Assembly (NCBI RefSeq): GCF_004792295.1
Contig: NZ_SRRY01000002.1
Coordinates: forward strand, 620,001-684,000
Direction: 5' to 3'
DNA length: 64,000 bases
Origin: Pseudoalteromonas sp. MEBiC 03607
GTDB taxonomy: Bacteria; Pseudomonadota; Gammaproteobacteria; Enterobacterales; Alteromonadaceae
Shown: positions 25,262 to 32,901 of the stretch, one piece after another
Position numbering within the stretch: position 1 is the stretch's first letter
Layout of the letters: each line of letters opens with the position of its first letter
Notes under the pieces: model-generated
What the model saw: the letters and a program-made list of their open reading frames with translations, nothing else
Told to the model about the DNA's origin: nothing
The model's database searches: none
Made by a program: the position numbers and the translations under genes

Positions 25262-26269
25262 TTAAGATCTGGTTAAACGTGTTGTTGAATCGCGGATCAA
25301 CAAGTTTGGCGTAAATATATGCTCTATATTAGCGCGATTTTGTTTATACACCTGTTTTAACACTAAGTTCGCGGCCATAATACCCATTTTTTCGACAGGG
25401 TTATCAACGGTCGTCAAAGTTGGATATAAATAATTTGTGAAATGAACATTATCAAAGCCGATGATTGCCAGATCTTTGGGAAGATCAAGCTTGTGCTCTC
25501 TTGCACATTTCATTACGCCCGAGGCCATTTCATCATTTGCACATACAACAGCTGTAAATTCTTTATTGATGTTGAAGAAATGCTGTAAGCCTTTGTATCC
25601 GCCTGTTTCTTTAAAGTCACCCACGAAAAGAGACTGCTCGTCAAATGCAATACCATATTCTTTTAGCGCTTTTTTGTGGCCTTCAAGTCGGTTATAAGCA
25701 TCTGGCTTGAATAAAGGGCCTGCTATGTAATTAATCTGTTTATGGCCTTGCTCAAGTAAGTGCTTAGTCGCTAAATAGCCACCCATTACGTTATCGAGGC
25801 TAATGCAGTTTTCTTTCATTTGATCTACATAGCGACTGATTAGATAGATTGGAGTTTTACCTTTATTTAATTTTACTAAATATTCATCACTTACGGCTTC
25901 AACGTGGGCGATGATCGCATCACAGTTACGAGAAATTAAAAATTCTAAGCCACTTTTTTCTTTGTCTTCTTCACTGTGTCCTGGCGTAATAATGACATGT
26001 TTACCAGCTGCCCTTAATTGGGCTTCAATAGCAGACATCATTTCACCAAAAAATGCACCGTCTAGTTCAGAGACTAAAATCCCCACACTATTGGTGCAAT
26101 TTGAAGCAAGAGAGCGCGCTATCGAATTTGGTTTGTAACCTAGCTGCTCCATCGCATCGAGGACTTTTTGTTTGGTTTTTTTGCTGACGTAATCATTTTC
26201 ATTTAACACCCGAGATACGGTTGATAAAGAAACGCCAGCGAGCTCTGATACCTGATAAATAGTTGCCAT
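25262..26269 (-). CDS. LacI-family repressor of beta-glucoside genes
   Basis: The 335-residue protein has an N-terminal LacI HTH (T-I-Y-Q-V-S-E-L-A-G-V-S-L-S-T-V-S-R-V-L-N) with hinge Y-K-P-N-S-I-A-R-S-L, followed by a periplasmic-binding-protein-like sugar domain. It is the third gene of the GH1-symporter operon, 34 bp after the symporter. Four copies of a 14-bp LacI-type palindrome with central CG lie upstream of this operon and of the TonB-halogenase cluster, so it most likely represses both until a glucoside is present. Confidence 0.93.
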   Translation of the reverse strand: MATIYQVSELAGVSLSTVSRVLNENDYVSKKTKQKVLDAMEQLGYKPNSIARSLASNCTNSVGILVSELDGAFFGEMMSAIEAQLRAAGKHVIITPGHSEEDKEKSGLEFLISRNCDAIIAHVEAVSDEYLVKLNKGKTPIYLISRYVDQMKENCISLDNVMGGYLATKHLLEQGHKQINYIAGPLFKPDAYNRLEGHKKALKEYGIAFDEQSLFVGDFKETGGYKGLQHFFNINKEFTAVVCANDEMASGVMKCAREHKLDLPKDLAIIGFDNVHFTNYLYPTLTTVDNPVEKMGIMAANLVLKQVYKQNRANIEHIFTPNLLIRDSTTRLTRS

Positions 26270-26303
26270 AATTACTGTTTGATATAAACCTTAACTGTTT
26301 AAT

Positions 26304-27836
26304 TTACAGACTTGCACGCCTAATTGCCAAGTCTTCTGTTATTTTTTCTGTCATTTCAGATGTTAATGGATAAAAGGCCATCAGTGCTGCGGCTATTAGA
26401 GCAAACGCTGCTGGTAGCCAACTCATTAGTAGTATCATGCCATCGAGTGAGTGTGCAATGGTGGTTTCGTCCATTCCGTCATAGCCATAACTTGCAAGTA
26501 CAACAAGCACTAAGGCTCCGGCAAATCCACCCCCCGTTTTTTGCACGAAAGTTCCTGCTGAGTATATGAGGCCAGTGGCACGGCGTTTATTTTTCCACTC
26601 AGAATAGTCAGCACTATCCCCAAGCATCGTAAAAAACAGGGTAGGCATCATGGCTGCGAAGAATTCAGACAGACAACCCATAACAAAGATCAGGCTGAGG
26701 TTATCATTTGGCAGCCAAAAGAAACAAATGGTAAAGAAGGCACTTAGTAATAATGAAGCGATAAACAAAGTACGTTTACCCAGAATCTCAGCTAATTTTC
26801 CTGTACTTAACGCGCCGAAAATTGAGACGATTAATAAAGCTATAAAGTATTGGCCAGTTAAAAGCTCATTACCTACGTAATATTTAAAATAATAAGCAAT
26901 GACACCATATTTAATGCCATTAAACATCATTGTTAAAAAGCCCATACCTAATAAGATCAGCCATGGTTTATTTGTAAGTAAATCAACCATATCTCGTTGA
27001 GTGCCACTTAGCTTACTATGATCGCTTGCAAGTAAGCGACGAATTACGACAGTCATAAAAATCATTGTTGCCGCAAAAAACAAACCGGAGTAGAGCTCGC
27101 GATAATAGAAAAATAATGTGATCGCCAATAAAGGAAGAATGATAAAAGGTAAGCTTTTACTTAAATCAGTTAGCTCAGTTTTTAGTGAAACTTGCGTTTT
27201 TGTTGCAGGTTGAACGCGCTCCTTTGTACTTACAAACGTGATTAACATGAGTACAGTGAGTAAGGCCGCAAATACATACATAGTGTATTGGTAACCTTGT
27301 GCGCTATTTCCTTGCCCAAAGTATGCAACTAAATCAGGTAAAAAGCCCATAACTAATAAGCCACCTGCAAATGCTCCGGCAAAGCGAAAGCCAGACAGTT
27401 TAGTTCGCTCTAGGTCATCACCAGTCATAACCCCCATTAAAGCAGAGTAGGGTACGTTACTTACCGTATAAGCTAGAGTGAGCCCTATATAAGTGAAATA
27501 AGCATAAAATAGCTTAGCTGCTGGGCTTATGTCAGGTGTTGTGAAGCACAACACCATAAACAAGGCGAGAAAAGGAGTTGACCACAATATCCAAGGACGA
27601 AATTTACCGAAACGTGTTTGCGTTCTATCTGCAATCATCCCCATTATTATATCTGTCACGCCATCTGATAAGCGCACAACTAAAAAAAGTAACGCAGCAG
27701 CGGCGGCAGAAATACCAAATGTGTCTGTATAAAAAACGGCTAAATAGGCCAAAGCACCACGCCAAACTAAATTAGCGCCGGCATCGCCCATCGCGTAGCC
27801 TATTTTTTCGTAGATGGGAAGTGTGTGTTTTATCAT
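26304..27836 (-). CDS. GPH-family glycoside:cation symporter (MFS)
   Basis: The 510-residue inner-membrane protein has 12 or more hydrophobic helices and GPH signatures: Y-A-M-G-D-A-G-A-N-L-V-W at the start, R-L-S-D-G-V-T-D-I-I-M-G, and D-R-T-Q-T-R-F-G-K-F-R-P-W-I-L-W. It should bring beta-glucosides such as cellobiose or other glucans fragments into the cytoplasm with a cation. The gene sits 13 bp after the GH1 glucosidase and before the LacI repressor, in one operon. Confidence 0.92.
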   Translation of the reverse strand: MIKHTLPIYEKIGYAMGDAGANLVWRGALAYLAVFYTDTFGISAAAAALLFLVVRLSDGVTDIIMGMIADRTQTRFGKFRPWILWSTPFLALFMVLCFTTPDISPAAKLFYAYFTYIGLTLAYTVSNVPYSALMGVMTGDDLERTKLSGFRFAGAFAGGLLVMGFLPDLVAYFGQGNSAQGYQYTMYVFAALLTVLMLITFVSTKERVQPATKTQVSLKTELTDLSKSLPFIILPLLAITLFFYYRELYSGLFFAATMIFMTVVIRRLLASDHSKLSGTQRDMVDLLTNKPWLILLGMGFLTMMFNGIKYGVIAYYFKYYVGNELLTGQYFIALLIVSIFGALSTGKLAEILGKRTLFIASLLLSAFFTICFFWLPNDNLSLIFVMGCLSEFFAAMMPTLFFTMLGDSADYSEWKNKRRATGLIYSAGTFVQKTGGGFAGALVLVVLASYGYDGMDETTIAHSLDGMILLMSWLPAAFALIAAALMAFYPLTSEMTEKITEDLAIRRASL

Positions 27837-27849
27837 TATTGTTGTCTTA

Positions 27850-29178
27850 TTATCGGCGCGTGATTAACTGACTATATGCTTTACCACTTAGCTTTACTGT
27901 TCGTACTTGTGTATCGTAATCAACATGAACAATTCCGAAGCGTTTTGAATAACCTTCTGCCCACTCGAAATTATCCATTAAGCTCCATGCAAAGTAGCCA
28001 GCCATGTTTACGCCTTGTAGTATTGCGTCATTCACAGCATTTAGGTGTGCATTATAATAGTCAACACGGTCTTGATCGTTTACCTCTCCATCTACCATTT
28101 TGTCAGCCATCGCAGCGCCATTTTCAGTGATATAAATCGGCGGTAACTCATATTTTTCATGCAAAGAGACTAATAACTCAGTCAATGCTGGTGGATATAT
28201 CTCCCAGCCGATATCTGTCATTGGCGCTTGATGAGGCAGTTCATGATAATAATCAGTGTCACTTGCTTCATAACGTAATCGGGTATAAAAGTTAACGCCC
28301 AAGAAGTCTAATGGTTGGCAAATAATCTCCATATCGTCAGCTAGAATGTCAGGTCTATGAGCGGCTGGCAACTGTTCGATAATGTCAGGGTAAGCTCCTT
28401 GCATTACAGGTTTCATATACCATTGGTTTATGTAGTCATCAGCAAAAGCTGTTGCAGCTAAATCGGCTTCGCTAGACGATACAGGATAACAAGGAGTAAA
28501 GTTAAGTACGATACCGTTAAGTGAATCCGGGCTATTTTTATTTAGTACTTTCATAGCTAAGCCATGTGCAAGCAGCAAGTGGTGGGCAGCTTTACGTCCA
28601 AATTCTCGGCCTTTGATCCCAGGGGCATGAACACCAATTTCATAGCCTAAATAAGAGCTGCAGAAAGGTTCATTCAAGGTCGCGTATGAATAGACTTTTC
28701 CTGATAAGGCCTGACTAACTAGGTCTACATAATGCGCAAATTCGTAAGCAGTTTCGCGATTTAACCAGCCGCCTTTATCCTCTAAATGCTGTGGTAAATC
28801 CCAGTGGTATAAAGTGACGAATGCTTTAATATTTCGACGCATTAACTCGTCTAAAATATTAATGTAAAAGTTAATACCTTCTTGATTTAAAGTGCCATCT
28901 AATTTTATGACTCTTGGCCATGAAATAGAAAGACGGTAAGCATCTACACCCAAAGAGTCGATTAGTTCAATATCGTCTTTCCATTTTTTAACATGCTCGC
29001 AAGCGAAATTACCATTTGAGTTATCAGCGATTTTTCCTGGAGTCGCGCAAAAGGTGTCCCAAATACATGGAAGGCGCTTATCGGCAGCTCCTTCTATTTG
29101 AAACGAAGCTGTCGCAACGCCATAGATAAAGTCTTTGCTAAGCATTGTTGAGTTTTTTGGTAACGTGAGCTGAGTCAT
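27850..29178 (-). CDS. GH1 beta-glucosidase
   Basis: The 442-residue cytoplasmic enzyme has the full GH1 set: F-I-Y-G-V-A-T-A-S-F-Q-I-E-G at 17-30, acid/base E170 in T-L-N-E-P, and nucleophile E352 in Y-I-T-E-N-G. It should release glucose from beta-glucosides taken up by the downstream symporter. It is the first gene of the operon with the symporter and LacI repressor; two LacI-type operators lie 60 and 115 bp upstream. Confidence 0.95.
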   Translation of the reverse strand: MTQLTLPKNSTMLSKDFIYGVATASFQIEGAADKRLPCIWDTFCATPGKIADNSNGNFACEHVKKWKDDIELIDSLGVDAYRLSISWPRVIKLDGTLNQEGINFYINILDELMRRNIKAFVTLYHWDLPQHLEDKGGWLNRETAYEFAHYVDLVSQALSGKVYSYATLNEPFCSSYLGYEIGVHAPGIKGREFGRKAAHHLLLAHGLAMKVLNKNSPDSLNGIVLNFTPCYPVSSSEADLAATAFADDYINQWYMKPVMQGAYPDIIEQLPAAHRPDILADDMEIICQPLDFLGVNFYTRLRYEASDTDYYHELPHQAPMTDIGWEIYPPALTELLVSLHEKYELPPIYITENGAAMADKMVDGEVNDQDRVDYYNAHLNAVNDAILQGVNMAGYFAWSLMDNFEWAEGYSKRFGIVHVDYDTQVRTVKLSGKAYSQLITRR

Positions 29179-29237
29179 GAAATGAAACCTTTGGTAAACA
29201 AGAGCAAGTAAATCTTGCGGCTAAATTTAAAATTTTA

Positions 29238-29251
29238 TGGTAGCGCTTCCA
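29238..29251. promoter_or_regulatory. LacI-type operator 1
   Basis: TGGTAGCGCTTCCA, near-palindromic with central CG, 60 bp before the GH1 start. It is identical to the copy at 29293-29306. Confidence 0.82.
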
Positions 29252-29292
29252 TAAAATTACCGTAACACCCCATAAGGATGTTTGTTGTTTTG

Positions 29293-29306
29293 TGGTAGCG
29301 CTTCCA
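29293..29306. promoter_or_regulatory. LacI-type operator 2
   Basis: TGGTAGCGCTTCCA, an exact second copy 55 bp from operator 1 (about five helical turns), suited to cooperative binding or looping. Confidence 0.82.
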
Positions 29307-29330
29307 TATTTAGGTTAGAGGCTAATCTGC

Positions 29331-29346
29331 AAACGGTCAACCGTTT
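29331..29346. promoter_or_regulatory. Second-type palindrome AAACGGT-CA-ACCGTTT
   Basis: An exact 7-bp dyad with a 2-bp spacer, 25 bp beyond LacI operator 2. It differs from the LacI operators and may serve another regulator. Confidence 0.45.
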
Positions 29347-29671
29347 ATTTTATTTAGCCCTAAATATACAGTGAAAATCTGCTTTATCTTTTAATAATTA
29401 ATAGGTTAATGGTTTATTACTTTTATAAATTTAGCGCTAATTTAAGAGCTGATAACGACGTAACTAAGCTAGGTGCTGTATTATGTTGCTAGCTTTCACT
29501 TTTTACAGCCAGCACGCTCAGCTCTTCAATAGTTAGGAAAGTTTAACGCTTATAAGTATCGTCAAAAGAGACATCATTTAGCTTACAATTAAGGTAAAGC
29601 CAACATTTTTGATGTGGCTTTACAGTTCGTTTAATTATAAGCATTTTAGCAATAGTGATGCCTTTTTAGAC

Positions 29672-31159
29672 TTAAGTATCTACAGGGCAGTATTGTTCAA
29701 TAAACGCTCTATGTGTCGGTAATTGTTGTAAGCGTTGCGCTATTTGCTGTTTGATCCCCTGCATAAATCGGCTTAGCTCTTGATCATTCATTAAAGAAGC
29801 TACGTGATGGTATTGATCTGGCATTATGCCTTGCCCAAGCATGACTTGCACCCAAGAGTCGACGCGGAAAATATCACCATCATCTAAGAAAACCCGTCCA
29901 GTCTCTTTAAACAATGCGACTTTATGGGCAAGTGACTTAGGTGTTTCCATTGTTTTACAATGCTGCCAAAATTCACTGTCATCCCTATCGGTGACTTTGT
30001 AATGCAAAACAATAAAGTCACGAATACTTTCAAGCTCTGACTGTAATTGTTTATTGTATTCATCAATAGCGTGCTGGGTTATGCCTGTAAAAGGAAATAA
30101 TCGCATAAAGCGAATAATCCCAGTCATGATGAGGTGGATACTGGTTGATTCAAGAGGCTCTAAAAAACCACTGGCAAGACCCAGCGCTAAACAGTTTTTG
30201 TTCCAACCCTTGCGTCTTCGGCCTGTTTTAAATTTGATAATTTTTGGTTCGGTGAGAGTTTCACTGCTTAGATTATTTAATAATAACTGAGTTGCATCAT
30301 GGTCTGATAAATAACGGCTACAATAGACTAAGCCATTGCCAACTCTATTTTGTAAAGGAATTTGCCATTGCCAACCTGATTGATGAGCAATGGATCGCGT
30401 GTAAGGAGCGATTTCGGGTGTCCCTTTCGTTTGAACTGCTACTGCACTATCGCAAGGTAATAGATGTGACCAGTCTTCATAACCAGTATGTAAGGCTTGC
30501 TCTATCAGTAAACCTTTAAAACCAGTGCAATCAATAAAGAAGTCACCCGTTATCTCTGTGCCGTCATCGAGCAATAAACTCTTTATAAAGCCATTATCAG
30601 CATGTTTATTTACTCGTTCAATTTTGCCCTCAAAGCGTTTTACACCTAGATTTTCTGCAAACTCTCGTAAGAATGCCGCATAACGGCTAGCATCCATATG
30701 AAATGCATAATTAATTGGGTTATGAGGGCTAATACCAAATTTACCCTGTTTAGCTGCTTGTAATTCATAGCAGTAATCTCCAAAGTCGTCTTTATTCCCC
30801 ATTTTTTTTGCATGTAACCAAAAATGATGAAACTCGCCAGCCCAACATTCTTTACCTGTCATACCAAATGAGTGAATATAGTCACTTTGTGGCTTGTGCC
30901 AGTTCTCGAAGCTGATCCCCAATTTAAAGGTTGCTTGGGTAGCTTTCATAAAAAGTTTTTCATCAATACCTAGTAATTTATGAAAGGTACGAATAGGTGG
31001 AATGGTTGCTTCGCCAACACCTACGGTGCCAATGTCGTCCGATTCAACTAAGCTGACTTTAATATCTTTATTTAGTAATTTGGCTAACGCAGCTGCGGTC
31101 ATCCAACCGGCAGTTCCGCCACCAGCGACGATCACCTGTTTAATTGATTGTTGTCTCAT
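29672..31159 (-). CDS. Flavin-dependent tryptophan-halogenase-family protein 1
   Basis: The 495-residue protein keeps the marks of PrnA-like halogenases: FAD motif G13-G-G-T-A-G-W19, G-V-G-E-A-T-I-P, catalytic lysine K79 in A-T-F-K, the W-x-W-x-I-P halogenase motif (G-W-Q-W-Q-I-P-L) and S-G-F-L-E-P-L-E-S-T with the catalytic Glu. Family members next to TonB receptors are common in Alteromonadales and Caulobacterales; some brominate indole. The real substrate is unknown. Its start overlaps the second halogenase by 4 bp. Confidence 0.88.
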   Translation of the reverse strand: MRQQSIKQVIVAGGGTAGWMTAAALAKLLNKDIKVSLVESDDIGTVGVGEATIPPIRTFHKLLGIDEKLFMKATQATFKLGISFENWHKPQSDYIHSFGMTGKECWAGEFHHFWLHAKKMGNKDDFGDYCYELQAAKQGKFGISPHNPINYAFHMDASRYAAFLREFAENLGVKRFEGKIERVNKHADNGFIKSLLLDDGTEITGDFFIDCTGFKGLLIEQALHTGYEDWSHLLPCDSAVAVQTKGTPEIAPYTRSIAHQSGWQWQIPLQNRVGNGLVYCSRYLSDHDATQLLLNNLSSETLTEPKIIKFKTGRRRKGWNKNCLALGLASGFLEPLESTSIHLIMTGIIRFMRLFPFTGITQHAIDEYNKQLQSELESIRDFIVLHYKVTDRDDSEFWQHCKTMETPKSLAHKVALFKETGRVFLDDGDIFRVDSWVQVMLGQGIMPDQYHHVASLMNDQELSRFMQGIKQQIAQRLQQLPTHRAFIEQYCPVDT

Positions 31160-32694
31160 GTTGCCACCTTACTCCCTTGTAATTGTTCTAATAACAGTCG
31201 ATTAGTGGGTAATTTTTGTAAGTATTGTGCAATCTTGTTGCGGTTGAGTTGGTATAGTTGCTCTGCTTTGTGGCACTTTTGGCCATCAAGTTTTGTGGTT
31301 AGACTGGTTTCAAACCCCATACCGTACAGCACATATTGATAACTTGCAGAAGAAAAGATTTCTTCATTTTCGACCAAATCAAATCGGCTGGGTGCTTGAT
31401 ACTGCCACAGTGTTAACAAGTTCTGTAATTCAAGTGGGATACTATTAGGGTTGCGGTTAGCATGCCAATAACCATTATCATCACGATTACTCAATACATA
31501 ATGAAGTTTTAGGAAGTTTATGACTTGCTCCCAGCGGTATTTAAAACGTTTATTGAACCGAGTACTCAATAACTGCATGTGATCTTGGTCTACAGGCATC
31601 TGCTCACTTAGCATACTGATACTAAGTTCAACCATGGCTAACGCAGATGCCTCTAATGGTTCTATAAATCCTTGTGACATGCCAATCGCGACACAGTTTT
31701 TATGCCAAAATATTTCTCTGTAACCCGGGGTAAAACGAAGTGTTCGTGTTTCAATTGTGTCTGCTTGTTGAGTGCCTATCGTTTGTGCCGCGTAACTTTT
31801 TAGTGTTTCTATTGCGCTTGCTTCGTCACAATATTTATCGCTAAATGTATAGCCAATTCCGCGTCTGGTTGGTAAACCTATATCCCAAATCCAACCTGCG
31901 GATTGTGCAGTTGATAATGTCGCAGAGGCAATATTTTGAGATTGGCTTTCGTATGGTATTTGGGCTGCTACTGCTGTGTTATTAAATAGAATGTGGCTTT
32001 GATCTAAAAACGGGATTTGATAATGCTTGGCGATTAATAGCCCTTGACTACCTGAACAGTCAATAAATAAGTCACCTGTTATCGCTCCATTATGCTGTGT
32101 GCTGACACTTTTAATGTAGCCTTGCTCATCGTTATTTGCACAAATCACATTATCAACAATATGCTTTACGTTAAGCGTATTTACACAATGCTGTGTTAAA
32201 AAGCGTGCAAATTTATGAGCGTCTAAATGATAGCCGTAATTTGTAACACCAGCATACTGTGGTGTATTAATCTGTTTTGGCGCTAGTGCTGCTTGGCAAA
32301 TAAAGCTTTGCATATTCATAGCATCAGCATATTTTTGATGAGAAAATAATTGCTTCCAAGCAGCATGAACATCATATTCATAGTAGCCTTCAGGAATCAT
32401 AAAAGGGTGATAATAGTTATCTCCTTGCTGTTCCCCTCGCCAATTGATGAACTTTGAACCTTGTTTAAAGGACGCATCACATTGACGTAAAAAGTCAGTT
32501 TCTTTGACCCCAATTCGCTGTAATGTATTTCGCATTGACGGCCATGTGCCTTCACCAACACCAGAAATACCAATATCAGCAGATTCAATGAGAGTGATAT
32601 GAAGATGTGGATGTTCTTTTGCTAGTAATCCGGCTGTAAGCCACCCCGCAGCGCCACCGCCAATGATCACAATATTATTAATTATTTTGCTCAT
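31156..32694 (-). CDS. Flavin-dependent tryptophan-halogenase-family protein 2
   Basis: The 512-residue paralogue has G12-G-G-A-A-G-W18 for FAD, G-V-G-E-G-T-W-P, the lysine K77 in A-S-F-K and Q-G-F-I-E-P-L-E-A. The W-x-W-x-I-P motif is altered to W-I-W-D-I-G, so activity may differ from protein 1. It lies downstream of a TonB receptor with LacI-type operators and overlaps the next halogenase gene by 4 bp. A hairpin and a dispersed repeat separate it from the receptor. Confidence 0.86.
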   Translation of the reverse strand: MSKIINNIVIIGGGAAGWLTAGLLAKEHPHLHITLIESADIGISGVGEGTWPSMRNTLQRIGVKETDFLRQCDASFKQGSKFINWRGEQQGDNYYHPFMIPEGYYEYDVHAAWKQLFSHQKYADAMNMQSFICQAALAPKQINTPQYAGVTNYGYHLDAHKFARFLTQHCVNTLNVKHIVDNVICANNDEQGYIKSVSTQHNGAITGDLFIDCSGSQGLLIAKHYQIPFLDQSHILFNNTAVAAQIPYESQSQNIASATLSTAQSAGWIWDIGLPTRRGIGYTFSDKYCDEASAIETLKSYAAQTIGTQQADTIETRTLRFTPGYREIFWHKNCVAIGMSQGFIEPLEASALAMVELSISMLSEQMPVDQDHMQLLSTRFNKRFKYRWEQVINFLKLHYVLSNRDDNGYWHANRNPNSIPLELQNLLTLWQYQAPSRFDLVENEEIFSSASYQYVLYGMGFETSLTTKLDGQKCHKAEQLYQLNRNKIAQYLQKLPTNRLLLEQLQGSKVAT

Positions 32695-32711
32695 ATGCTT
32701 ACTTTAAATAT

Positions 32712-32737
32712 AAAGCCGCTTCAATAGGAGCGGCTTT
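32712..32737. terminator. Hairpin between TonB receptor and halogenase genes
   Basis: AAAGCCGCT (32712-32720) and AGCGGCTTT (32729-32737) form a 9-bp stem. T-rich sequence follows on both strands, so it could stop or attenuate receptor transcripts before the halogenases. Confidence 0.7.
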
Positions 32738-32741
32738 TTAT

Positions 32742-32875
32742 CAATTCACGCTAATCGTGAACTTTTAGGGATCTAAATTGACGCTATTAGCGTTAAAAAT
32801 ATCTAATTAAGAATAACTAAAAAATAACGCCTTTCTATCCCCAAGAGCCCACATATTAAGTAAATTGCTATTAGA
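32742..32875. repeat. Dispersed intergenic repeat, diverged copy C
   Basis: Shares TTTTAGGGAT, GACGCTA, GCGTTAA and a TAATTAAGAATAACTAAA segment with copies A and B, and ends in TAAATTGCTAT. It is more diverged; homology is probable rather than certain. Confidence 0.45.
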
Positions 32876-32901
32876 CCGTATACTCTTGCTTCAGCAATAG
32901 C

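Larger units (their letters stand above)
29179..29671. other. Promoter region of the GH1 operon
   Basis: This 493-bp gap holds two LacI-type operators, a third palindrome (29331-29346) and, near its right end, a weak hairpin GTAAAGCC (29594-29601) / GGCTTTAC (29616-29623) that could end the halogenase transcript. No gene is seen. Confidence 0.6.
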
